From Nannobrachium achirus (lineage: Eukaryota; Chordata; Actinopteri; Myctophiformes; Myctophidae), in contig OY997661.1 in assembly GCA_963921795.1 (NCBI GenBank), positions 38,771,122 through 38,835,121 on the forward strand: DNA of 64,000 nucleotides, in the 5' to 3' direction. Of the stretch, positions 56,286 through 64,000 are shown in pieces (the stretch's first letter is position 1; each line of letters opens with the position of its first letter). Under the pieces are notes generated by a model that was given only the letters and a program-made list of their open reading frames with translations, ran no database searches and was not told the DNA's origin. The position numbers were made by a program, and so were the translations under genes.

Positions 56286-56796
56286 AGATATACTGTGTAA
56301 GTTGCTAAACTAGTGGTCAGTAGCGGTATTGCTTTTTTCGTCCGTTTTTCTCCCGGAGTCGTCGCGGACCACCGCCGCGGACAACCGGAGCGGTGCCGCA
56401 AACCACCGCGACCGATACAAAGCCGTGGAGGGGTAGAACGTAATTTTCTGGCCAGCATTTGGGGATTAAGAGGTTAAGAATCCTTCACCATGGTAAACAC
56501 TGTAGCTGAGGGACGCTACTTCCTGAAGATACAGCAGATAGGCTGTAATTGGCCGGTAGGGTATCATGTGTGTATGATCCGCGATGTGATTGGCCAACGT
56601 ATACACAACGTATACAGATGATGCAGATGACGTAATTTTTTCGCGAAATCCGGTCCCCGGCCAGGATCATAGAAGACATATAAAGAGAAGGCTTTAGAAG
56701 CTGAAAATAACGGAGTGGGTGTTCTAAAACTTTAGCGATTTAACAGTTAGGACAATTTGAAGATTTGTTTTATAAAAAAAGTTACATGGTATAACT
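56286..56796. mobile_element. 511-bp TTAA-flanked element
   Basis: AGATATACTGTGTAAGTTGC at the left and ATGGTATAACT at the right, with TTAA at 56282-56285 and 56797-56800. It is inverse to the element at 35367. The interior has a GC-rich CCACCGCCGCGG stretch. Confidence 0.75.
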
Positions 56797-56839
56797 TTAA
56801 GTAAAAGTACCATGTAGAAATACTCTACTAGTACTAGTA

Positions 56840-57335
56840 AAATCCCCCCTGTCAGGTGAAAAGAAGCAACTTGGACTACTCATGCACTGAAGGAAGCATG
56901 AGGTCAGTCCGTTGTCTCCCCAGGCGCGGCAGAGGGAGATAGTCAGGGGCCCTAGGGAGATAGAATGGTAATTTTCACAGATGTAGCCCAGGGCTTGCTC
57001 TAAAGATTTAGCTAGGGCGCCCGAGTCGGTGACCTTCGGGGTCGCCACAGCGGCCAAATCAAGTTGGGCTCCCATCGACTTCCTATACAGGAGGAATTTT
57101 TGGGGGTATTTAAGTAGAATGTGAGAGGTCTAACTATAGGGTTTGTCATGATGCTGAATCCATTGCAAGCATTTGTTTTGCACAAAAAACATTCCTTGGA
57201 CTACAAATGGCCACAGAAAGCGATGGTTTAGTGATGAAAAGTGATGAGGGCGCCCTAGCTAAATCATTAGAGCAAGCCCTGGGCTATACTGTGCAAAATT
57301 TGGCGCTTTTAGACTGATTAGCACAAAAAATCCCT
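56840..57335. repeat. Second copy of the AAGAAGCAACTTGGACTACT / GATGAGGGCGCCC block
   Basis: Parallels 55540-55990, with a portion of the 622-bp foldback family (TTTAAGTAGAATGTGAGAGG, GCAAGCATTTGTTTTGCA) at 57105-57190. Confidence 0.75.
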
Positions 57336-57529
57336 AAGGCCCCCGACTAAGAGCAGAAACCAGGATTACAGGTTAGGTAATTGGCACTGGGTGAAAAAAA
57401 TACAAAATCGTGGGATAAATTATATTAAAAAAAGTATTGGCACAAAAATGTACTCCTACTTTAAAGTACCAAAAGTAGAAAGTACACATTGTGCAGAATG
57501 TCCCATTTCACTTTTTTTTTTCTTTTTTT

Positions 57530-57665
57530 TTTTACAATAACAAAATAGCAGATCTACAATGCGATGCATTGTGAGCTTGTAGATCGGATATACTCCAGTA
57601 AAGTACCTCAAAAATAGTACAGTACTTGAGTAAATGCACTTAGTTACTTTCCATCACTAGTCACA
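57530..57665. repeat. TACTTGAGTA repeat with hairpin (copy 13)
   Basis: The hairpin at 57541-57590 has a shortened left arm (GATCTACAATGCGATGCATT). Confidence 0.8.
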
Positions 57666-57688
57666 GTCACAGAATGAGTATTTTTTAA

Positions 57689-58167
57689 CTCATTTCTAGC
57701 CGATCCCGAGTAAAATACTCAAGTATTTAGAGTGCCGATCCCGAGTATACTCACGTAAAATACTGTATATAGAGTAATGCCGGTTCTCCTACCCTATAGC
57801 CCGGCGGAAGGTCCTGGCACGATCGGCCTCGCCGATTCATCATCATCACGGATCCACGTGCACAAAATAGTAATCCCATAACATGGAGGCCGACGGGGAA
57901 TCTCATCTTTAATGTCCATTATCTCCAAACAACACTTTTAAAGCCAAGGATGGCATTAGATTCTCACTACAATAACATAATAACAAAGGCATCGATCGGC
58001 CATTTTAGAAACGGCATGGGGTGACGACCGCTCCCGTTGAATGACGTCATGACGTCAACCCGGAAGTGTTTACGCAATGGACTTCTGGCCTTCAAAATGG
58101 ATGCGTATGGAGCCTGCGAGAGGCACGCTAGACATTTAACCCGTTCATGTCTGGAGTACTAAATGGG
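57689..58167. mobile_element. 479-bp TTAA-flanked element
   Basis: TTAA at 57685-57688 and 58168-58171. Gene A has TTTTTTAATAGATAAC without the insert. Ends are C-TCATTT / AAATGG-G. Duplicated GCCGATCCCGAGTA lies at 57709 and 57734. Confidence 0.75.
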
Positions 58168-58301
58168 TTAATAGATAACATAAGGTACAATAAATATATA
58201 AGTTGCGGTAATTGGGGTAAGATACAATAGAATAAGAATAAGAGAAAACCTTTGGTTGACGTTATGGTGTGAAACTACACGACTCTCCATTGCCGTGTGT
58301 G

Positions 58302-58400
58302 TCATGTCATGTCATGTCATGTCATGTCATGTCATGTCATGTCATGTCATGTCATGTCATACAACAGAAGTATTCAGTAATTACAACTGTCCCACATACA

Positions 58401-58470
<70 letters not shown>
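58302..58470. repeat. (TGTCA)n and (TGTC)n microsatellites
   Basis: About 12 TGTCA units (58302-58360), where gene A has three, then about 17 TGTC units (58403-58470). Confidence 0.95.
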
Positions 58471-58543
58471 GCCATTCATCCATCCATCCTTCCATCCACC
58501 CATCCATCCATCCGTTCATCCGTTCATTTATTCTCACTTACAG

Positions 58544-58563
58544 AGGAGGAGGGGTGTCTTTAA
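58544..58563 (+). CDS. Gene B last exon, truncated tail
   Basis: Phase-1 frame after CTTACAG reads E-E-E-G-C-L and TAA (58561-58563). Compared with gene A, AATT is inserted in CTTTAATTGTTTGG, so the D-P-I-T-poly-Q part falls out of frame. The protein would be only slightly shorter, so this need not inactivate the gene. Confidence 0.55.
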
Positions 58564-59430
58564 TTGTTTGGATCCGATCACTCAGCAACAGCAGCAGCAA
58601 GTAGCAACAACAATGAGCTGAAGCAGTCGCGACCAAAGGTCGCAGTTAAGTATGTAAACCGGCACATCCTATCAGTAGGTCCGTAACACCTCAATGTCTA
58701 TAGCTGACCTCAATGCCTATGGCTGACTTGCCCATATAAATGGTGACCTGCACCTGCCCATATATAGAGATCCCTCATGTCCCTGCCCATTTATGGCGGC
58801 TGACCTGCTCATATATGGAGATCCCTGATGTCGGACCTCCATATATGGAGCTGATCAACACTGACATCATCAACTCTACATCACCCGGATCTTTGGCTGA
58901 CTCATTCTGACATCACCAGGATGACTCCCATATCTGTGAATGTCAATGTATATAGAATACATACATGTGAATACATGATCTCCATATATGGTTATCAGGG
59001 TGGTTAACTGGTCCGATATACATTATATTAAAAACAGAAAAATAAAATAAAAGTCCATACATGGGTATTCCCAGATGATGCCCTGTTAGGGGAACCACAC
59101 TAACAGAATCCATAATATGGCCAAGACTGCAAGACAGAATAAGGTGCAACCTCGCTTTTCACCCTTAGGCGTCTTACTGGTACTTAAACTTCATGTACAA
59201 TGCACTGATTCTCTATTTGCATCTTAATGTCTAGATACCTGCTGATATGTTCATGCAGCTTATGTCTAGCCTCATCTACTGTACTATACTGTACCTGCCG
59301 GGCAGCTTGGATATGCTATGTTTAAATACTGTAAGCCTATATCTTTTGTTGGATTTGTATCTCTTTCTCTCATTGTAAATATGAAGACAAAGTATTGTGT
59401 TTAATCCAGGTCTGTTGTTTTGCTTGTCAA
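58564..59430 (+). other. Gene B 3' flank / likely 3' UTR
   Basis: Contains the out-of-frame remains of the poly-Q tail, then blocks shared with gene A 3' flank. CATATATGG/CCATATATGG phrases recur five or more times. Confidence 0.5.
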
Positions 59431-59650
59431 ATAGAGCATTGCAGCGGAAGTGGTTTACTGGTGCCACTTAAAATTTAAGCCTCGAACCAAGCCATCCAGG
59501 ATTGCAGTGAATCATGACTATACTTTTTTTTCATAGAAACAAAGTTTGTATGGTCATGATTCACTGCAATCCTGGGAGATTTTAAGTGGCACCAAAAGAA
59601 TGGGAGATTTTAAGTGGCACCAGTAAACCACTTCCGCTGCGATGCTCTAT
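59431..59650. mobile_element. 220-bp foldback element, absent from gene A
   Basis: ATAGAGCATTGCAGCGGAAG pairs with CTTCCGCTGCGATGCTCTAT. Inner arms GATTGCAGTGAATCATGAC / GTCATGATTCACTGCAATC enclose a short loop. GGGAGATTTTAAGTGGCACC is duplicated in the right arm. Gene A near 46573 has TGTCAAATGG...AAATCGG uninterrupted. Confidence 0.85.
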
Positions 59651-59794
59651 AGAAATCGGACTTCCTCCTACAACTGGGAGGCTTTCAAAATGAGAGTATA
59701 TCTATTTTACACAATTGGAAACTTGTAATGTCATTATACATAATCTGCCCAGTAGAAGTAGATGAAATGGACAGAGGGGTGTCTGATGCTACAT

Positions 59795-59945
59795 GGAACG
59801 CGTCTCCGACTGACTATTGATTGATTGATTGAAATATTTATAAGAAGTTTTCATACAGTTACAGTTGAATGAGTAACAGTACAGTTCACTGGTGCAAGGT
59901 CAACTAAAAGGAAACTCAGGTAAGCCTTGCGGCTTATTTCCATTG
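59795..59945. repeat. Unit-boundary repeat (copy 3)
   Basis: GGAACGCGTCTCCGACTGAC then the ATTGATTGATTGA run. It begins the gene C unit. Confidence 0.75.
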
Positions 59946-59960
59946 AGATCCTTTTCTTTA

Positions 59961-61295
59961 TGTGGTAGCGGGCCTCCAGCATAAACATCAAATTTGGAAT
60001 ATTATATTATACGCAGGCTCACACAGTTGAACACCAAAGGTTAAATTAGTTGGGGTTGCATGTGGCTATCCAAGCCATTTGTCTACTGTCTCTTATCTAT
60101 TTTAGACAAACCACAACAGTGACTCACTCAACATTCCTCTGGTTTTATTATCTTGATCTTTTGTGTAAAGAATGACCCCTGTGGACAGTCAACAGTGAGC
60201 CATTAACGACTCATGTTTGGGGCAATTGGGATCTTAAGACCTCTTTAAGGGTAGAAGCCATCTGTCTGTTGTCTTTTATCTTAAATTAGATCAACCCAAA
60301 ACAGTGACTCCCACATATACATTCTTCTGGTTTGATAGCAGATGACAGCAGAGGGACGTGACCTGGAGGTGGGACTGATTCCCGTGGAAGGCTAACAAAG
60401 TGACTGGCACTCGACCGCCTTCTCATTTACACGTTATTTAGTTCTTAACATTACAGGCCTAAATCCTAAACCATCCTACAGGGTATTCCACTACGTGTTT
60501 ATATTGGCCTAACATTTATTAATATAACTGCAGAGAACAGTTGTGAAATGGAGTTAATAAGATCATTGGTACAGTTAGAGTTAATGATATGTTATTTGCA
60601 CTCACTATCTCTGACCATCTGTGTCACCTCTATCTGCCATGACCCCCTGATGGGTGGATCAGATGACAGGCTGATCAAGCCTGACATGCACTACTCAAAG
60701 GTTTCCTTTTATGATTTATTCTTTCTAGCATTAACCTTACTGGGCGAATCAACGTGATGACATAACTGAAACATTACTCGTGCCAGAAACACATAGGACT
60801 TCAATCTAGACAGTAGTTATTCCTTAAAAGCTAAACACCTTCCATTTGAGCCACTCTCCCCCGGGGCTGCAGGGGGCTGCACTAAGGTGTTTTAGGGTCC
60901 CTCATAGACCAATGGCAGAAGAGGACCATGGGAGTGAGAAGCACCCACAGGAGAAGATGGGAGGTGCCTTTTGATGTATAAATGCATGTGTTTGGGAGAG
61001 CTTCTGGGTGCTAGTGGGGTGGTGGACTGGGGCGAGTGGGACCTGAGGGTCAAAGAGCTAGTGGGGAGAGGAACCTGAGTGGGAGAGATGCTGTGGTGTG
61101 GATCTGGTGTAAACTTCTCAACTCTGCCTGTCAATAAAGCTGTTTGGACATCCATTGACGCCTGCCTGGACTCAACTACTTTCCAAGGAAGACCCACAGA
61201 ACGTCTCATACTTTGGTAGCTCATTGCCTCCTTGTGTACAAACAGCAGCTCACAGACCAGTGCTCCGCTGAAGGGATAATCGATAGGATCACACA
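59961..61295 (+). mobile_element. Solo LTR, about 1.3 kb, TTTA target duplication
   Basis: Starts TGTGGTAGCG and ends ATCACACA, with TTTA on both sides (59957-59960, 61296-61299). Units A and B read TTTCTTTAACTCAC uninterrupted. A TATA-like GATGTATAAATGC near 60975 and AATAAAGC near 61133 are spaced as in a U3-R-U5 LTR. No internal coding region is present. Confidence 0.8.
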
Positions 61296-61315
61296 TTTAA
61301 CTCACTTACAAACAG

Positions 61316-61362
61316 TGCAGGGGCCCCCTATGCTCCAGGGGCCCCCTATGCTCCAGGGCCCC
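61316..61362. repeat. Minisatellite CTCCAGGGCCCCCTATG (unit C), about 2-3 copies
   Basis: A shorter version of the arrays in front of genes A and B. Confidence 0.9.
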
Positions 61363-61671
61363 TGTGCATGTGTACAATGTGCACAACATAATCCATCCCT
61401 CTCCCTGCAGGCATTCATACTCCTTTCAATCAGCAGGGGGCAGTCAAAGATCAACAACATTATTGTTGACGGGAATAAACAGCAATGTGCCTAGGCTCAT
61501 GTTCCTGTTAAAAAGCTAGTCTGTGGTCTACATACTGAATAGATGTGCCAGACAAAGCTAAAGTAGTGGAAACAAAATAATTAGTTAAGAAAATGAGAAA
61601 AAAAAGAAAGGAAGAAATCCAAACCTATTTACAGTGGCCTGTGTACAGGCTTAAAGGAGTAGTTGTTACGG

Positions 61672-62995
61672 CCAGCCGTATTATTGTTATTATTATTACG
61701 TTATTTGTTTTTGGTATTAGTTATGGTGGGTTGGAAATTGGAATATATATATATATATAATGATTTGAGGCTCGTATTATAATGTACTATTTCTATCCAT
61801 TATAAAGGTGGTAAATGCGGGAGACTGAATATGGAGTGAATGCAGAGAGTGGAGAAGTGTGTGTGGTGCCGGTGAGCTTGAGGTGTTGATTGACTGAGTA
61901 CTGCAGATTTCGGACCTGCCCCTGCCTTTCCTATTTGATGCTCCCTGGCCAGGATTAACCTCGCCTACCAGGCTTTCTGGGGGAAAGCCTGATGTTCGTT
62001 CACAACAGGCCGTTTGGTTTCCGCTTAAAGCGCGGAAACCACTAGAAGAAGCGGCGTCGCTTTGATTTGGTTCCCTCCGTTTGTTTCCCCAATCCCTATT
62101 AAAATGTTTGAGTAGCCTAGTGTAGTCTTTCCAGTCGCTACGAGATGGACTAAAAGATGTATACCAAACTAATTTTTCAAAAGCAAAACTACTCCGCATC
62201 AAGGAGTTTATTAGATAGGCCCTAAAAGTATGTCCTTGAGCACAGGGCAATTGGGTTAAAACTGTTTCCGGTGGATAGTTCCGGCCAAATTGTAGTCTTT
62301 GAGTACTACAACATGACGTGTTGTGGTTTCCGCTCCAGACCGCTTACAAGCCCGAAAAGTGAAGTGATCCCAGACTAGGCTAGGATTGGCCGTCCATCTG
62401 AGGCTGTTCTATAAAAGTGCCATTCTGAGCTGACAAGCGTGGAGGACAGACGGCTTTTGTGCAGCAGAGGCTCAATTCCTCTCTCCTTCGAACCCATGTA
62501 GCCTTTATTTGCTTTAGTTTGCCTTTGTTTGTTTCCTTGGCCTGTGTTGTTGATTAACTTCTCCTCAGTAATTTTGTGGTACATTTTTGCCTACATTTGT
62601 TGTTTACTTTGTTAGTTTATTTCTAGTTTCTTTAGTACTTTTCAGTTATTTTTCCAACCCTCCCAACCTCAGTTGTTTATCGTATATTATTATTTACCCA
62701 TTATTATTGTTCACTTTATTATTTCACTATGTACTGTAGGGGTGTTTGGTCATTTTGTTTTGGTTGCCTTTGTTCTTTTCGTAATTATTTAGTTTAAGTA
62801 TAGTAGGGTGACTAATTTGTGTTTTTGTTTTCGTTAAGGGTTTAGGGTAGGGACAATTTTCTTTTAGTGCAGCAGTTAACACCATTGTAAACCAACACTT
62901 TGAAGTCTTTATCTTGACACTTGAAAAAAAAAAGCTAAAATAGAGATCTTTGTCTCTGCTAAAAAATAAATAAAATAAATCCTTTTTTTTTAACT
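61672..62995. mobile_element. Unit C-specific insertion, LTR-like start
   Basis: After AAAGGAGTAGT, where A and B continue with TCA, the sequence reads TGTTACGGCCAGCCG, a start I associate with fish gypsy LTRs. A TATA-like CTATAAAAGTGCC lies near 62411. The right boundary is near the A/T-rich run before CTGCAGCTTCCC. I could not find a matching CA end or target duplication, so the class is uncertain. Confidence 0.4.
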
Positions 62996-63020
62996 GCAGC
63001 TTCCCTTTTATGGACAGCTA

Positions 63021-63031
63021 GAAAGTGAAAC
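63021..63031 (+). promoter_or_regulatory. ISRE/IRF-like motif upstream of gene C
   Basis: GAAAGTGAAAC, a perfect GAAANNGAAAC match that differs from A and B in the variable positions. A second partial motif (AAAACGAAAC) lies 15 bp on. A CA tract pushes it 146 bp from the start codon. Confidence 0.55.
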
Positions 63032-63063
63032 TTTTTTTGTATCAAAACGAAACTGCTGATGGG

Positions 63064-63067
<4 letters not shown>

Positions 63068-63125
<58 letters not shown>
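63068..63125. repeat. (CA)n microsatellite in the gene C leader
   Basis: About 28 CA units between the ISRE-like motif and the start codon, absent from A and B. Confidence 0.97.
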
Positions 63126-63126
<1 letters not shown>

Positions 63127-63177
63127 GGAGGAATCCTTGCTAAGAGGCATATTAGTGTCGTCTGCCAGTAGCAGCAG

Positions 63178-63259
63178 ATGAAGCTGATGGAGAGGATGAA
63201 GGTGTGTGCGTCGACTAAACGACTCCTTCTGCTGTGTTGCTGTTTCATCATCTCCACAG
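63178..63259 (+). CDS. Gene C exon 1: signal peptide
   Basis: 82 bp, donor GTAACT, phase 1. MKLMERMKVC then STKRLLLLCCCFII. It differs from gene A only at residues 2-3. The rest of the gene lies beyond the window, and the exon is intact. Confidence 0.75.
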
Positions 63260-64000
63260 GTAACTGACACTCACTGACCACCTGTTGATGTACTGTATGT
63301 TGGTCTGTTGTTAGTTAGTCTGTTAATAGTCAATCAGTCTGGGTTTATTTTCTGTCAAAGTTTATGCCCATTTCTGAGTCTTTCAAACTTTCAAATGTCA
63401 TGGTCTCCCCTTAACTCTGATACTGTCAGAGTTACAGACTTGTTTGGGTCCCACTTTGAGAAACACTAGCATAAGGATTAAGTAATCACAAATGTGCGGC
63501 AGCTTTCTTGTTTCTGGTTAACAGTACACTTATCAGGAAGAACAAAAAGATTATCTAAAGTGAAGAGCAGGATGAAATGCAACTGTGGTTCAGCAAGGCA
63601 CACATTTCCCTAAAAACTCTTCGGGCTCTATTTTGATTGTCTTAAGTACCAGCTCTTATGCCTTAACTTAACTCATCCAGTGCCTATCCCGAACAAGTTC
63701 GGCTTTTCTTCAGCAAAATTTTTTTTTTTTTTTTTAATCACCCTGAGCTGCTTGGACCAACGTGGGTGGTCCTGCCTCGTCCAGCGCTTTCCAACAAGCC
63801 ATTTTAGATGGTCCGACGATTTATTCCATTGAAAATGGTTTAAAATAAAGTTTAGACCCCCCCCCAATGTTCACTGAATGTTCACTGTCGGCGGCGCGAC
63901 GTATTCCAGTGTGCCTATCCCGAACTAGTTCGGCTTTTTTAATAAAATGAATAAAATAATCCGAGGCCGCACCAAGCCTGGCTCTAAATTTTCAATCTAG
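63260..64000. other. Gene C intron 1, start
   Basis: No further exon is seen. CCTATCCCGAAC(A/T)AGTTCGGCTTTT occurs at about 63683 and 63913 as a direct repeat containing a CCGAAC-GTTCGG palindrome. A poly-T/A run lies near 63719 and a poly-C run near 63858. Confidence 0.55.

Larger units (their letters stand above)
47607..58563 (+). other. Gene B locus model: sushi-only membrane receptor
   Basis: Exons are signal peptide (47607-47688), CCP (52212-52421), membrane (53754-53831), cassettes (54233-54292, 55051-55122, 56192-56260) and tail (58544-58563). The Ig exons of gene A are absent except for a 10-bp C2 remnant. CCP to membrane exon joins in frame (I-C-T-K-Q-E-S-L-S). The whole protein would be about 130-180 residues depending on cassettes: one sushi domain, a short stalk, one membrane pass and a short cysteine-rich tail. 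No disabling change is seen in the core exons. The layout parallels IL-15R-alpha, which is an analogy and not a proven homology. Confidence 0.6.

Noticed and set aside
61672..62995. A confident second solo LTR in unit C
   Set aside because: The start resembles a gypsy LTR, but no CA end or target duplication was found.

Overview
The window looks like a teleost fish nuclear genome. It is intron-rich, crowded with hAT-, piggyBac-, LINE-, SINE- and LTR-type debris and long CA/GT and TGTC microsatellites, and has no bacterial-style gene packing. Most long open frames are translated microsatellites or repeats. I could run no search, so family names rest on motifs I can read.

The genes that matter are a tandem cluster of at least three related cell-surface receptor genes on the + strand. 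Gene A spans 5863-45612, gene B 47607-58563, and gene C begins at 63178 and runs off the window. Each unit starts with a shared LINE-tail-like repeat (about 2499, 46735, 59795). Next come a CCAGGGCCCCC minisatellite and an 11-bp interferon-response-like motif (GAAANNGAAAC), and then an 82-bp signal-peptide exon. Genes A and B continue with a 210-bp CCP (sushi) exon. Gene A then carries repeated CD2/CD58-like immunoglobulin exons: four C2-type domains, each split over two exons, and three V-type exons that all contain stops. Both genes then have a membrane exon, two (A) or three (B) interchangeable membrane/cytoplasmic cassette exons, and a last exon encoding an acidic, glutamine-rich tail. Module boundaries are phase 1, so modules can be skipped in frame. 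Gene B has lost the Ig part by deletion and reads as signal peptide, one sushi domain, membrane segment and short tail. That resembles IL-15R-alpha/IL-2R-alpha in layout.

The second striking structure is in gene A. A terminal-inverted-repeat element with a TTCA target duplication sits inside the first half of three of the four C2 domains. In the first of these, a TTA-flanked element with 16-bp inverted termini and about 12.1 kb of non-coding satellite DNA (18326-30419) is nested in it. That 12 kb holds a 36-39-bp satellite, a forward and an inverted array of a roughly 361-bp unit, a TTACACTA minisatellite and a GC-rich repeat block.

Elsewhere, a 77-bp near-perfect hairpin recurs at a dozen places, often inside other transposons. 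Because genes A and B are paralogous, many insertions can be read against an empty site in the other copy: a SINE, hAT-like elements, solo-LTR-like elements and TTAA-flanked elements. The left edge (1-653) is the broken end of an unrelated transposon-associated protein gene. Other coding debris is an antisense LINE fragment (1421-1676), a Ty3/gypsy-like remnant (10510-11000), a LINE C-terminal fragment (42025-42180) and a nearly full LINE reverse transcriptase with one frameshift (42645-44475).
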